Shown here: positions 1 through 9,081 of the stretch, in pieces
How the letters are laid out: the number at the start of each line of letters is the position of its first letter
Position numbering within the stretch: position 1 is the stretch's first letter
Assembly: GCA_016213785.1 (NCBI GenBank)
Contig: JACQZQ010000061.1
Span: forward strand, 31,285 to 95,284
DNA length: 64,000 bases
Direction of reading: 5' to 3'
Source: Acidobacteriota bacterium
Lineage (GTDB): Bacteria; Acidobacteriota; Blastocatellia; Chloracidobacteriales; JADJPF01
The notes under the pieces: generated by a model
What the model was told of the DNA's origin: nothing
The model's database searches: none
The model's input: only the letters and a program-made list of their open reading frames with translations
Position numbers and translations under genes: made by a program

Positions 1-3
1 AGC

Positions 4-564
4 TCACTTATTAGACGAAAGATTTACACGTAAGCTAAAAAAGACTCTTGAACCATTACGAAAGAGTACTGCGTTAGAGTCACCTTGTCCAAAATCTGGA
101 GTTAGTTTGCCTGTAAGAAAAGTGCCAGCAGGAGCAAAGTTTTTACGATAAACTCCAAAATCCATTCTTCCATTCATAAATTTATAAAGAATAATACCTT
201 TGGTATAAGAATAATTATCACGCCTATAGTAAAGACGATTACTTTCCATTTCTATTGCTTGACCAGTTTCTTCAAAGCGTTTACGCTGGAAAATAGCTTC
301 TTTATAAAGGTCTGCGGCTTTTTCAAGAGTAGTTTTAGGGGTTTTAGAAAGAATTGGGTTCTTAAAAAATGAGCCACCTCTAAGACCAAGGACTTCAATA
401 GAAACAAGTGTAGAGTCAGTATCAAGATCTACTTCTGGAGTTTTTTGAGTTGTAGTATTGGTTTTTGTTTGGGTTTGTGAAGAAATGGCTTGAGAGAGGT
501 TTTGTCCAAAAGTTAATGTAGAGCAGTAAAAAACTATAAAAAATAAAATTGTTGTACGTGCCAT
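4..564 (-). CDS. secreted protein of unknown function
   Basis: A complete 186-aa frame ends at a TGA right at the window edge. Residues 1-20 form a signal peptide (basic start, hydrophobic core, ending TFG before Q21), so the product is probably exported. A Thr/Gln-rich linker (about 25-45) follows, then a mixed domain with many basic and aromatic residues. I do not recognise the family. The start ATG is preceded by a 30-bp perfect palindrome that separates it from a GGAGG sequence (separate entry). No operon partner is visible, because the next gene upstream on this strand is 127 bp away. The reading frame and signal peptide are clear; the function is unknown. Confidence 0.75.
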   Translation of the reverse strand: MARTTILFFIVFYCSTLTFGQNLSQAISSQTQTKTNTTTQKTPEVDLDTDSTLVSIEVLGLRGGSFFKNPILSKTPKTTLEKAADLYKEAIFQRKRFEETGQAIEMESNRLYYRRDNYSYTKGIILYKFMNGRMDFGVYRKNFAPAGTFLTGKLTPDFGQGDSNAVLFRNGSRVFFSLRVNLSSNK

Positions 565-606
565 TACTTTTCAGAAAAAGTTTTTATAAAAACTTTTTCT
601 GCCTCC
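565..606 (-). promoter_or_regulatory. palindrome between Shine-Dalgarno and start codon
   Basis: On the minus strand the order is GGAGG (602-606), a 30-bp perfect palindrome (572-601, arms of CAGAAAAAGTTTTTA), AAAAGTA (565-571), then ATG at 564. Unfolded, the Shine-Dalgarno lies 37 nt from the start codon, too far to work. If the palindrome folds as a hairpin, the two are brought to 7 nt, which is ideal spacing. The structure is seen directly; the bridging role is inference. An operator or a chance AT palindrome is the alternative. Confidence 0.5.
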
Positions 607-691
607 AAAAATAGAAATATTAGGGATTTGCTTAATTTTAATTCAATAGAGTAAACCTTTAAACTAAGTAATAAAAAAATGGTTCAAATTT

Positions 692-991
692 TTAATTAAT
701 AAATTCTTCTTCCTCATTATTTTCTTCTGTTTCTAAGTAGAGGTCTCTCCAAACATCAGCAGAACGCTGATAAGTCTCAGCAGTTTTTTGCCAGGTTTTA
801 GCTACTTCTTTCCAAACTTTTGTAGATTCTTCCCAAACAGCTGTTTTTTTCTGCCAATCTGTTGATATCTTTTGTAGTTCTACTAATAGAGTTTGTGCTA
901 CTAGATATTTTTTCCTTTCCTGAAAATAACGTAACCAGCCAATTACACATAAAATTAAGCTGATTAATGAAAATAGCACTAAAAAAGTCAT
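692..991 (-). CDS. small membrane-anchored coiled-coil protein with tryptophan heptads
   Basis: This 99-aa protein starts with one transmembrane helix (about 2-21) followed by a basic stop-transfer (RYFQERKK). The cytoplasmic part is a long amphipathic helix. Aromatic residues sit exactly seven apart at W46, W53, W60, W67, Y74 and W81, so a Trp occupies the same heptad position six times. The tail (88-97) is acidic. A GGGGG Shine-Dalgarno lies upstream of the ATG. I do not know the family. The pattern suggests a parallel helical bundle or a membrane-proximal scaffold, but no partner is encoded next door. Confidence 0.7.
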   Translation of the reverse strand: MTFLVLFSLISLILCVIGWLRYFQERKKYLVAQTLLVELQKISTDWQKKTAVWEESTKVWKEVAKTWQKTAETYQRSADVWRDLYLETEENNEEEEFIN

Positions 992-1239
992 AAAACCCCC
1001 TAATTATTAAATAATATCTAGATAACTTGTGAAAGGAAAGCAATTAAAATTATCTCTACGACTTAAAAAGTTAATAAGATTAGAGTATTTTTTATAGAAG
1101 CAAATTTTATCTAGTGGGTTTCTGTACGGAGAAATGTAATAAATCAAATTACTTATAGCCAAATGCCCCTACATTAATGTTACAATAGACTCTTTAAAAC
1201 AACATTTTCGGACATCTTTAATTAATACCTGAGGACAAC

Positions 1240-1629
1240 ATGGATTTTTGGATTTCTATTGTGCTAGCAATAGTAGTAATTGTGCTACTTGTAGTTTGTT
1301 ATATTTATTTCTCGAAATTGCGTAAACGTTATGAACAGGAATGTTTTGATGCTATGTTAAGAATGCTACTACAACCTACAGCAAATAATATTTCTGCCCT
1401 TGAAAGTATACTAAAAACAAACTGGATAAGAGGAAAAACAAAACAAGATTTACTCTATCAAGCCGAACTAGAAGCAGATTGTTTATCAATTATGCCTACA
1501 GGGGAAGTTCGTTCTAGCCAACCATTTTTGCAACAACGTTACAATCAGATTTTTACAGCTGCACAAACTTCACAAGCTGCTGTTGCAGAATTAGTAAAAG
1601 CTCGTTTAACTAGTTTTAAGAAATCTTAA
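1240..1629 (+). CDS. single-pass membrane protein of unknown function
   Basis: The 129-aa protein has a strong N-terminal transmembrane helix (about 5-25, rich in Val, Ile and Leu) followed by KLRKR, so the N-terminus should face out and the rest lie in the cytoplasm. The soluble part is helical, with a Leu/Ala-rich segment (about 40-90) and a Gln/Ala-rich C-terminus. It has no recognised catalytic motif. The start is supported by GAGG about 5 nt upstream of the ATG. It stands alone between AT-rich gaps of about 250 bp that show nothing else. The family is not recognised. Confidence 0.65.
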   Translation: MDFWISIVLAIVVIVLLVVCYIYFSKLRKRYEQECFDAMLRMLLQPTANNISALESILKTNWIRGKTKQDLLYQAELEADCLSIMPTGEVRSSQPFLQQRYNQIFTAAQTSQAAVAELVKARLTSFKKS

Positions 1630-1870
1630 ATTTAAATTAAAACTTTAAGACCCTAGAATTATAAAATTACAAAACTCTAAAATTCTAAAGCTTTGATAAA
1701 TTTTTTAGATAAAAAATAAGTATCTTAAATGTTTTTCTTTCCTTATAAATACATATCTTAGGTTGAAGCTAATGCCTGTTTGTGATATTACATAAACTCA
1801 CTTATTTGGATAGTCTTTCAAATCAATGAGCTATATGAGCTATACTATTATTTTCTAGAAAGAATACTAT

Positions 1871-2878
1871 ATGCAACCACTTAATGGTAATTTAGAACAC
1901 ATAGAACAATACTTACAGCGAGCCATAGCTACACAGCCTAAATTAACAAATGATGATATTGATGCAGGAGAAATTACTGTTCAATTAAGTGAACAAATAC
2001 GCTTGCAACAATTTCGCTGGGCAGATAGTAAGTATTTACCCCATGTATTAACTGTACATGTTTTAGAAGATAAACCAGAGAAAATAGAAGCTTTAGAAAT
2101 CATTTTTTGTGCTCCAGAGTTTACTAAAATCTTAATGAAAACAGCTAAAGATGCTAATTTAGAATGTTTAATGCCTATTAGAGCAGAAGTGGAATTAGTA
2201 AAACGTAATCATTCAGCTTTAATTTCTGGTAGCAACCGTTGTGCAGTTACTCTAACTTGGCCGAAATTAGAAGATACTTTATCTCTAGCTGATGTACTTG
2301 TTGACCAAGATCAAAGGCGTATTATTGCTATCCATGTTCGTCGTGCAAAAATGCCAATTCTTGCTAGGCTTACAGCATTAAATTCAGAAGTCTATCGTAA
2401 TAACTATTTATTAATTAGAGAGATTACTCATATTGGAAGATTACGCGTAGTAATAGATGATAAAACAGGTAGGTTTTTACGGCGCAATGATTTTGTTTTT
2501 GCCCAAAACGATGACTCAGAAGCTATCTGTAATAGCGTTTCTCGCCAACATGCACGAATAACTTATCAAATGGATGGTAGTTTTTATCTTGAAGACACAG
2601 GTGGCACTAATTTAACGCGTGTTGAACGTGTAGAAGAAGGAACTAAAAAACTTATTGACCTTAGACCAGGGAGAAGCATTATAAGACTTCAACACCGTGA
2701 CATTATTCACTTAGGTTTAGCTCAAATTAGATTCCAAATTGTAGACCATATTGACCCAACTGTGCTTGCTGAAATAAGCTCTGAACAAGAACGAACTATT
2801 ATTAGTCAGAGTAATAATAACCAGGAAAGAGTTCCTAGTGTTACTATGCGTTTACCTGTATATAGAACAGATGAATAA
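1871..2878 (+). CDS. FHA-domain protein with DUF3662/FhaA-like N-terminus
   Basis: The 335-aa cytoplasmic protein has two parts. Residues 1-130 resemble the DUF3662 region found N-terminal to FHA in FhaA-type proteins (ExxLQRAI start, then a YLPHVLTVHV strand). Residues about 180-292 form an FHA domain, with IGR at 188-190, the phosphothreonine-binding SVSRQHARI at 222-230, and a TGGTN turn at 243-247. FHA domains bind phosphothreonine on partner proteins, so this is likely a reader of Ser/Thr kinase activity. A kinase is encoded at 30427-33423 but not next door. No transmembrane segment is seen. The FHA call is firm; the DUF3662 assignment is moderate. Confidence 0.8.
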   Translation: MQPLNGNLEHIEQYLQRAIATQPKLTNDDIDAGEITVQLSEQIRLQQFRWADSKYLPHVLTVHVLEDKPEKIEALEIIFCAPEFTKILMKTAKDANLECLMPIRAEVELVKRNHSALISGSNRCAVTLTWPKLEDTLSLADVLVDQDQRRIIAIHVRRAKMPILARLTALNSEVYRNNYLLIREITHIGRLRVVIDDKTGRFLRRNDFVFAQNDDSEAICNSVSRQHARITYQMDGSFYLEDTGGTNLTRVERVEEGTKKLIDLRPGRSIIRLQHRDIIHLGLAQIRFQIVDHIDPTVLAEISSEQERTIISQSNNNQERVPSVTMRLPVYRTDE

Positions 2879-2904
2879 TTATTTTAAGTAAAAAGGATAG
2901 CCTA

Positions 2905-3771
2905 ATGTTTACTCATCAACAAAAATTTGATCATTTTCAAATACATACATTAAAAGATGATAAAGGAAATCTTTTAGAAATTGTACCTGAGCGAGGAGCA
3001 ATTATTTCTCGTTTTGAAATAGCTGGTCAGGAAATTTTTTACTTAGATAGAGAAACTCTTAATGATTCAAGTAAAAATGTTCGCGGAGGTAATCCTGTTC
3101 TTTTTCCTATATGTGGGCCACTTAAGGGAGGGAATTGTGAAATAAATGGCAATACTTACTCTATGAAACAACATGGCTTTGCTCGTAATTTAGCTTGGGA
3201 AGTTGTAGCAGCTCAAGTAGAAGAACATCAGGCTAGCATTTCACTAGAATTAAAGACTAGCGATATTACCTTGGCGCAATATCCTTTTGAATTTTTAGTT
3301 AGATTAACTTATAAGATTACGTCTAATGCTCTAATAATAGAACAAAGATATCAAAATCTTTCAAAAGAAAAAATGCCGTTTTATGCAGGCTTTCATCCTT
3401 ATTTTACTGCGTCTGAAAAAAGTGCTGTTCAACTCTATGTTCAAGCAGATGAATATGATAATTTCTTAACAGGTAAAAATGAATCTGTTAAAAAAGTGAT
3501 TAATTTTGATGAAGCACCCGAGGTTAATGGAGCTTTTCATAATGTAAAAGAAAGCCGAGTTAAGTTTAGTAATTTTGGCTTAGGCAAAGCTATAGAAATA
3601 ACTTTTGAGCCTCCTTATAGACATGTTGTTATTTGGGGCTTAAAAGACAAGCCCTTTATTTGTGTTGAACCTTGGATGGGCTTAAATAATAGTCTAAATA
3701 CAGGAGAAAGTGTTGTTTATTTAGATGCAGGCTCATCTTTAGAAACTTTAGTTGCATTTAATATAGTGTAA
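2905..3771 (+). CDS. aldose 1-epimerase family protein
   Basis: A 288-aa galactose-mutarotase-fold protein, full length for the LacX/hexose-6-phosphate-mutarotase-like branch. The motifs are in family order: NPVLFPICGPL at 63-73, the conserved His in KQHGFAR (H90), the catalytic His in GFHPYF (H164) and the catalytic Glu in CVEPWMG (E255). The reaction would be interconversion of alpha and beta anomers of a hexose or hexose phosphate in the cytoplasm. The start has AAGGAT about 7 nt upstream. It follows the FHA gene by 26 bp, so the two may be co-transcribed, although no functional tie is obvious. The sugar substrate cannot be told. Confidence 0.88.
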   Translation: MFTHQQKFDHFQIHTLKDDKGNLLEIVPERGAIISRFEIAGQEIFYLDRETLNDSSKNVRGGNPVLFPICGPLKGGNCEINGNTYSMKQHGFARNLAWEVVAAQVEEHQASISLELKTSDITLAQYPFEFLVRLTYKITSNALIIEQRYQNLSKEKMPFYAGFHPYFTASEKSAVQLYVQADEYDNFLTGKNESVKKVINFDEAPEVNGAFHNVKESRVKFSNFGLGKAIEITFEPPYRHVVIWGLKDKPFICVEPWMGLNNSLNTGESVVYLDAGSSLETLVAFNIV

Positions 3772-3877
3772 AGTAAAATGCATAGTTTATTTATTTAGCT
3801 TTAGATAAATCTTCTATCATTAGCTTAAGAATATTTCCTGAAAGCTAAAGCGCTAAAAAATAAATTAAAAGCACTTA

Positions 3878-3905
3878 AGTAATTAGTAATTAGTAATTAG
3901 TAATT
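3878..3905. repeat. four perfect tandem heptamers upstream of tex
   Basis: AGTAATT is repeated four times without error. The array ends one base before the AGAGG Shine-Dalgarno (3907-3911) of tex. A 7-bp unit is prone to slippage, and here it would alter promoter or leader spacing rather than the reading frame. Confidence 0.85.
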
Positions 3906-3917
3906 TAGAGGTATTTA

Positions 3918-6389
3918 ATGACAGACGAACTTTCCCAACTTACAAATTCTACAGAACAAGAAAAAAAACAGTTTCACTTGCTTGCTTTAACACATTTAAT
4001 AGAAGAGCAAAAAGCTAATCATAGCCTTAGGCAAATTCATGGGCTAATAGGACTTTTAGAAGAAGGCGCTACTGTACCTTTTATTGCTCGCTATCGTAAA
4101 GAAATAACAGGCGGGATGGATGAAGTTATAGTTTCTAACTTAAAAGACCGTTTTGAAGAATTATGTGAGTTAGAAGTACGTAAAAAAAGTATTTTAGAAA
4201 CCATTGAAAAACAAGGAAAATTAACTCCTGAATTAGAACAACAAATAAATGCTTGCCATGATAAGTATTTACTAGAAGATCTATATCTTCCTTATAAACC
4301 AAAGCGAAAAACAAAAGCTTCCGTTGCACGTGAAAAAGGCTTAGAGCCTTTGGCTATGGAAATTTTTGCTACTCATGGAAAAGCTTTAGAAAAAGACTTA
4401 AAGACCTTAGCTAGCAGTTATATTAATAGCGAATTAGGTGTAAATACTAGCGAAGAGGCTTTAGAAGGTGCAAGCCATATTATTGCAGAATGGATTAGTG
4501 AGACAGTAGATATACGTACAGGGCTGCGAAATCATTTATCTAGTAGTGGTGATGTAGTAGTTACTAGAGCTTCTAAAGAGAAAACCGCAGAACCTACTAA
4601 ATATGAAATGTATTATGATTTTCGTGAAAAGGCTTCCAAGATCCCCTCTCATAGGTATTTAGCTGTTCGTCGTGGTGAAGAGGAAGGTGTACTAAAATAC
4701 ACTATAGAAGGTGATCGTATTCAAATGGTTTCAATGTTAGATGAGCATTTTCTTACTCATCGAAGTGGAGAAACCGCAGAATTCCTTAGGGCTTGTTTAA
4801 TAGACGCTTTAGATAGATTGCTTCAACCTTCACTTATTACTGAGGTACGCCTTGATCTTAAACGTCGTGCAGAAACAGAAGCTATTGCTGTTTTTGCCCA
4901 AAATTTGCGCCAAGTCCTTCTTTCACCCCCTGCTGGAGAAAGGCGTGTGCTTGGTTTAGATCCGGGATATCGTACAGGTTGTAAAATTGCAGTTATTGAC
5001 GAAACAGGTAAATTGCTTGCCCATTCAACTATTTACCCTCATCAGCCACAAAATCGGGTTGAAGAATCAAAACAAACACTAATTAATTTATGTAAGGAAT
5101 ATCATATTAGCGCTATAGCTGTAGGAAATGGTACTGCTAGTCGCGAGACTATGCAAATTGCACAGGAAATAGGCGCTACGCTAGGTATTAGCACAATTCT
5201 TGTTAATGAATCAGGTGCAAGTATTTATTCTGCTTCAGAAATTGCTAGAGCAGAATTTCCTGATCTAGATTTAACTTTACGTAGCGCTGCTAGTATTGCT
5301 CGTCGTTTTCAAGATCCATTAGCAGAATTAGTTAAAATTGATCCTAAATCAATTGGTGTAGGTCAATATCAGCATGATGTTGACCAAGGGGCATTAAAAA
5401 AGTCTCTAGATAGTGTTGTTGAATCCTGTGTAAATTACGTAGGAATTGATCTTAATACTGCTTCTGAAACTTTACTAAAATATGTTTCTGGAATAGGCCC
5501 AGCAGTTGCAAAAGAAATAGTCCTTTATCGTAATGAAAAAGGTAGATTTAGTAGTAGAAAACAACTCTTAGATGTTGCCAAAATTGGGCCTAAAACCTTT
5601 GAACAATCAGCAGGCTTTTTACGCATCCGTGATGGGATTAACTCTTTAGATAATACTGGTGTACACCCTGAAAGCTATTTGGTTGTAGAAAAAATGGCAG
5701 TACAATTAAATGTCACTGTTAATGAGTTAATTGGTAATGAAAACTTATTAAAAAAAGTAGACTTAAATGCTTTTATTACTGAACAGGTTGGACTACTTAC
5801 CTTAAATGATATTATGGGAGAGCTTTCTAAACCAGGCCGTGATCCTCGTAGCGAATTTGCTGCTATTACTTTTACTGAAGGGATAACCTCTTTGGACGAT
5901 TTAGAAGTGGATATGATTTTAGATGGTGTTGTTACTAATGTAACTAACTTTGGAGCTTTTGTTGATATTGGCGTACATCAAGATGGCTTAGTGCATGTTT
6001 CACATTTAAGCCATCGTTATATAAAAAGCCCTACAGATGTAGTTAAAGTTGGTGATAAGGTAAAAGTAAAGGTTTTAGAAGTAGATATGGCTCGTCGTCG
6101 CATCAGCTTAAGTATTAAAGATACTCAACCTGCTCCTGTAAAAACTTTTGAGAGATCTTCAAAACCAGCCCAAAAAGGGCAACAGGAAAAAACAAATAGA
6201 GAAGAACTCCAAGAAAAACAGGAAATAAAAGTAAGGACTACTGAAATAAAATCAGTAGAAAAACCTGCTCAGGATGTTCAGCAAAATAAATCTAAAAAAA
6301 TAGTAGAAAGACCTAAAGAAAAACCTGCTGATACAACAAGTTTAGCTGATAAATTAGCAGCGGCTTGGGCTAAAAATAGGCTTAAATAA
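3918..6389 (+). CDS. tex: Tex family S1 RNA-binding transcription accessory protein
   Basis: The 823-aa protein has the full Tex layout. An N-terminal helical part (about 20-330) contains VPFIARYRKE and the LPYKPKRKTKA signature. A YqgF/RNase-H-like domain (about 343-470) starts GLDPGYRTGCK. Helix-hairpin-helix motifs (about 500-590) include VSGIGPAVAKEIV. An S1 domain (about 663-735) contains VTNFGAFVDIGVHQDGLVH. Tex binds nucleic acids and affects transcription and ribosome-associated processes in the cytoplasm. About 88 residues after S1 (736-823) are a Lys/Glu/Pro-rich tail, longer than in many Tex proteins, that ends in a short helix. The start is fixed by AGAGG 6 nt upstream, just after the tandem heptamers. 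Confidence 0.95.
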   Translation: MTDELSQLTNSTEQEKKQFHLLALTHLIEEQKANHSLRQIHGLIGLLEEGATVPFIARYRKEITGGMDEVIVSNLKDRFEELCELEVRKKSILETIEKQGKLTPELEQQINACHDKYLLEDLYLPYKPKRKTKASVAREKGLEPLAMEIFATHGKALEKDLKTLASSYINSELGVNTSEEALEGASHIIAEWISETVDIRTGLRNHLSSSGDVVVTRASKEKTAEPTKYEMYYDFREKASKIPSHRYLAVRRGEEEGVLKYTIEGDRIQMVSMLDEHFLTHRSGETAEFLRACLIDALDRLLQPSLITEVRLDLKRRAETEAIAVFAQNLRQVLLSPPAGERRVLGLDPGYRTGCKIAVIDETGKLLAHSTIYPHQPQNRVEESKQTLINLCKEYHISAIAVGNGTASRETMQIAQEIGATLGISTILVNESGASIYSASEIARAEFPDLDLTLRSAASIARRFQDPLAELVKIDPKSIGVGQYQHDVDQGALKKSLDSVVESCVNYVGIDLNTASETLLKYVSGIGPAVAKEIVLYRNEKGRFSSRKQLLDVAKIGPKTFEQSAGFLRIRDGINSLDNTGVHPESYLVVEKMAVQLNVTVNELIGNENLLKKVDLNAFITEQVGLLTLNDIMGELSKPGRDPRSEFAAITFTEGITSLDDLEVDMILDGVVTNVTNFGAFVDIGVHQDGLVHVSHLSHRYIKSPTDVVKVGDKVKVKVLEVDMARRRISLSIKDTQPAPVKTFERSSKPAQKGQQEKTNREELQEKQEIKVRTTEIKSVEKPAQDVQQNKSKKIVERPKEKPADTTSLADKLAAAWAKNRLK

Positions 6390-6537
6390 TTAATAAGTAA
6401 ATAGCTTATAGTGATTTTCTTATTCTTAAATAGTGTCTATTATTTTGCATTTGAATTATTATTTATAATTGGTTATAGTTCGCCTTAAAAATAATAAAAC
6501 TCAAATTACATAACGATAAATCAACTAAGTATAGTTT

Positions 6538-7404
6538 ATGAGAACAAGCACCCAAGACTCTACTCCTATAAATAATTTTTGGCTAATTTCTGCTGCTACT
6601 GAAAATGTAACTGCTTATTATCCATCTGTTTTAGTAGAATGTAAGTTAACTTTTCGTAGTCTGCGAGCAGGATATCATCATACAGAGGAACGTATTTATA
6701 CTGCATGGTATCCTGAAAATGACCTTCCTATAGATTGGGACAAAAAAGTTATTGATTTGGCTACTGGGACAAAATTTTCTCCTGTTGCTCCTACTAATTT
6801 GCCTCAACAAAAAGGGAATTGTGTTTTTAATTCTTCACGATTTAGTGAATTAGAAGATGAGCTTATTAGCAGTCTAGTACGTAAGGAAAAACTCTGTTTA
6901 CTCTATAACCCAGTCTTTAAGCTTTACTCAACACCAGGACAAACAAAAGATGATTTTTTAGATAAAGTTTCAGAAGTTGCTTTAGAAGAAATGGAACCAG
7001 AGCTAAAAGATTTAATGAGAAAGTTTGAATTAAAAATAGAGCAGGTTAGAGAATCAGAAGAGCGTAAGGGTCGCAAAGATCCGCTACCTGAGCCTGATTT
7101 ACTTAAATCTTTAGAAAAAAGATCAGAAATATTTACTAGCAAAACCCGGCTAACTTCAATGTTTTTAAGCACAGCTAAACAAACCTTAAAAGCAAAACCA
7201 CGTAGTTCATCTGTATCTATGGACTTTATAAACAATGAGTTACAAGAAACTCTTTATCGTATTGAACAAGAAGCTTGTGATGCAGCAAATGAACTCTATG
7301 ACACTTTTTTATCAAAAAGTCAGCAATGTGACACTTTTGAAATAGGTCTACAACACCAAAATATCCAAGTTTTACGTAGAGGTGTACTTTGGTTAGCTTA
7401 TTAG
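6538..7404 (+). CDS. stand-alone protein resembling the C-terminal region of HerA-like ATPases
   Basis: A 288-aa soluble protein. From memory, its order of features matches the region that follows the ATPase domain in DUF87/HerA-like helicases of Acidobacteria and relatives. It has a beta-strand part (about 25-75, VLVECKLTF then DWDKKVIDL), an LYNPVFKLYSTPGQTKDDF segment (about 122-140), and a long charged helical segment (about 145-260). In that family this segment carries a small hydrophobic patch, here LTSMFLSTAKQ. No Walker A or B motif is present. The 148 bp upstream hold no ATPase remnant, so this is either a separated domain or a relic. No clear Shine-Dalgarno precedes the ATG. The family call is tentative; the frame is sound. 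Confidence 0.6.
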   Translation: MRTSTQDSTPINNFWLISAATENVTAYYPSVLVECKLTFRSLRAGYHHTEERIYTAWYPENDLPIDWDKKVIDLATGTKFSPVAPTNLPQQKGNCVFNSSRFSELEDELISSLVRKEKLCLLYNPVFKLYSTPGQTKDDFLDKVSEVALEEMEPELKDLMRKFELKIEQVRESEERKGRKDPLPEPDLLKSLEKRSEIFTSKTRLTSMFLSTAKQTLKAKPRSSSVSMDFINNELQETLYRIEQEACDAANELYDTFLSKSQQCDTFEIGLQHQNIQVLRRGVLWLAY

Positions 7405-7441
7405 AAAATTACTAACTTAAGTAATTATGCTTATAGTTGAC

Positions 7442-8956
7442 TTAAATTGCTGGAGATGATTCTAATTTATCATTTCCATAAGCATTAGCACCTTCTAGAA
7501 CTTCAGTAGGTTGAAGTGGCAACCAAACCCGAAAAGTCGTTCCTTTATTAACTACACTCTCTACTTGCAATCTGCCTCCATGACCCTCGACAATGCGTTT
7601 TACCAGTGCTAAACCTAGTCCTGTGCCTGTTTCTTTAGTAGAAAAATAAGGTTCAAAGATTTTTTCTAAGTTTTCTGGCTCAATTCCTGTTCCTGTATCT
7701 GTAACAAAGACTTCAACTCCTTTATTATAAGGCTGAAAGTTAATTGAGAGTTCACCTCCATTAGGCATTGCTTGCTGAGCATTAAGTATCAAATTAGAAA
7801 AACAACTCTTTAAGCGCTCAAGATCTGCTTCAATTACTGGTAGATCCGTAGTTTTATCTAAAGCCATTTTTATTGATTGTTGTTCGGCCTGTTCTGTAGT
7901 TAATGTTAGAATTCCTTCTATAAGTTCCCGTAAATTAATAGGCTTAGGGTTAAGATGTAGCGGCCTTCCATAACTAAGAAAATTACGAGTTAAATGATCT
8001 AGTCTTTTAATTTCGTCTTTAATCCCATCCATTTTATCAACAAATTTTTCTCTAGCACTTTCTTCTGTAGGAGCAAATTTACTACGTAGATAATCTATGG
8101 TTAAAGAAATATAATTAAGAGGATTTTTAATTTCATGAGCAATTCCAGATGCTAAACGACCAACAATTGCTGATTGTTCTGCTCTATGTAACCTTAATTC
8201 TAGTTCACGTCGTTCGCGCAAACCTTTAACCATTTCATTAAAAACCTTAATTAATTGTCCTAGCTCATCTTGTCGGCGAACAGGGAGATTGATTTCAAAA
8301 TCTCCTTCTGCTACACGGCGAGCGGCTTTTACCAACTCAGCCAATGGTTTAATAAATCCAAAAATTAAAAACAGAGATGCTATTAACGAAACTACAAGAA
8401 CTCCTCCTGTACCAAGTAACCGACCAAAAGAAGTATGTTTTAATTGTTCAGTAAGATCATCAGAAAAAATAATAATTATATAAGTATATTGTTTTGCAGG
8501 TGGGTTTGTTGTATTACTCCTAGCTTGTGTTTCAATTGGAAAGGTATAGACCTTATAAGGGAGGTTTTTCTGTGACATTACATTAAGTAAATCTATAGCC
8601 TGTTCAAAACTGCCAAACCCTAAGCTATTAAAAGGTTTATCTATATCATCTTGGTTAGAGCTATCTAAAATAGTGCCATCATCCCCAGCAACTAAAACAC
8701 GTTTTATATAAGATGCATTATCATCTTGTATTTTTTCTTCCTTTAGAAACTCCCTGACGTATTCTTTACTAGTTAATGAGCGTTGTGCAACATTTATGGC
8801 TTTAGCAAATTCTGCACGTTGGTCTTCTACTTTATCTACAATGGTTTTTTCTGCCCATTGATTTAATAGAAATAAGACCCCAGTAGCAGCAACTAGAGTA
8901 AGTATAAGGACTAGCGCAATTCTTGCCCGAAAAGAATAAAGATCTATAAATGCCAT
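7442..8956 (-). CDS. membrane sensor histidine kinase (HAMP, HisKA, HATPase)
   Basis: The start is placed at the ATG at 8956, because GGAG (8963-8966) lies 6 nt upstream. A TTG four codons earlier overlaps that site. The 504-aa protein has a first transmembrane helix (about 10-32), an extracytoplasmic sensor loop (about 33-180), a second helix (about 181-202), a HAMP region with PVRRQDELGQL, and the phospho-accepting His in ASGIAHEIKNP (H274 in this numbering). The N-box is NLILNAQQA, G1 is DTGTGI and G2 is GTGLGLA. It should autophosphorylate and pass phosphate to a response regulator. No regulator gene is adjacent, so it is an orphan kinase here. The signal sensed is unknown. Confidence 0.93.
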   Translation of the reverse strand: MAFIDLYSFRARIALVLILTLVAATGVLFLLNQWAEKTIVDKVEDQRAEFAKAINVAQRSLTSKEYVREFLKEEKIQDDNASYIKRVLVAGDDGTILDSSNQDDIDKPFNSLGFGSFEQAIDLLNVMSQKNLPYKVYTFPIETQARSNTTNPPAKQYTYIIIIFSDDLTEQLKHTSFGRLLGTGGVLVVSLIASLFLIFGFIKPLAELVKAARRVAEGDFEINLPVRRQDELGQLIKVFNEMVKGLRERRELELRLHRAEQSAIVGRLASGIAHEIKNPLNYISLTIDYLRSKFAPTEESAREKFVDKMDGIKDEIKRLDHLTRNFLSYGRPLHLNPKPINLRELIEGILTLTTEQAEQQSIKMALDKTTDLPVIEADLERLKSCFSNLILNAQQAMPNGGELSINFQPYNKGVEVFVTDTGTGIEPENLEKIFEPYFSTKETGTGLGLALVKRIVEGHGGRLQVESVVNKGTTFRVWLPLQPTEVLEGANAYGNDKLESSPAI

Positions 8957-9045
8957 AAATTGCTCCAAGGTTAAAAATTATTTTATGATAGCTTAGAGTA
9001 TTAGATTTGGGCTAGTAAGTAGAACTTTAGTTGCATTTAAAATAA

Positions 9046-9071
9046 AAAAAGCAGCCTTTTAGCTGCTTTTT
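9046..9071. terminator. bidirectional intrinsic terminator
   Basis: AAAAAGCAGC (9046-9055), a 6-nt loop and GCTGCTTTTT (9062-9071) form a perfect 10-bp stem flanked by A and T tracts. It lies just downstream of tRNA-Val on the minus strand and upstream of the histidine kinase, so it most likely ends the tRNA transcript. Confidence 0.8.
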
Positions 9072-9081
9072 ATAAATTTAA

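Noticed and set aside
798..1043. An 81-aa leftward frame overlapping the Trp-heptad gene
   Set aside because: It shares the same strand and DNA in another phase and runs through the coding region. The heptad regularity in the 99-aa frame shows which phase is real.
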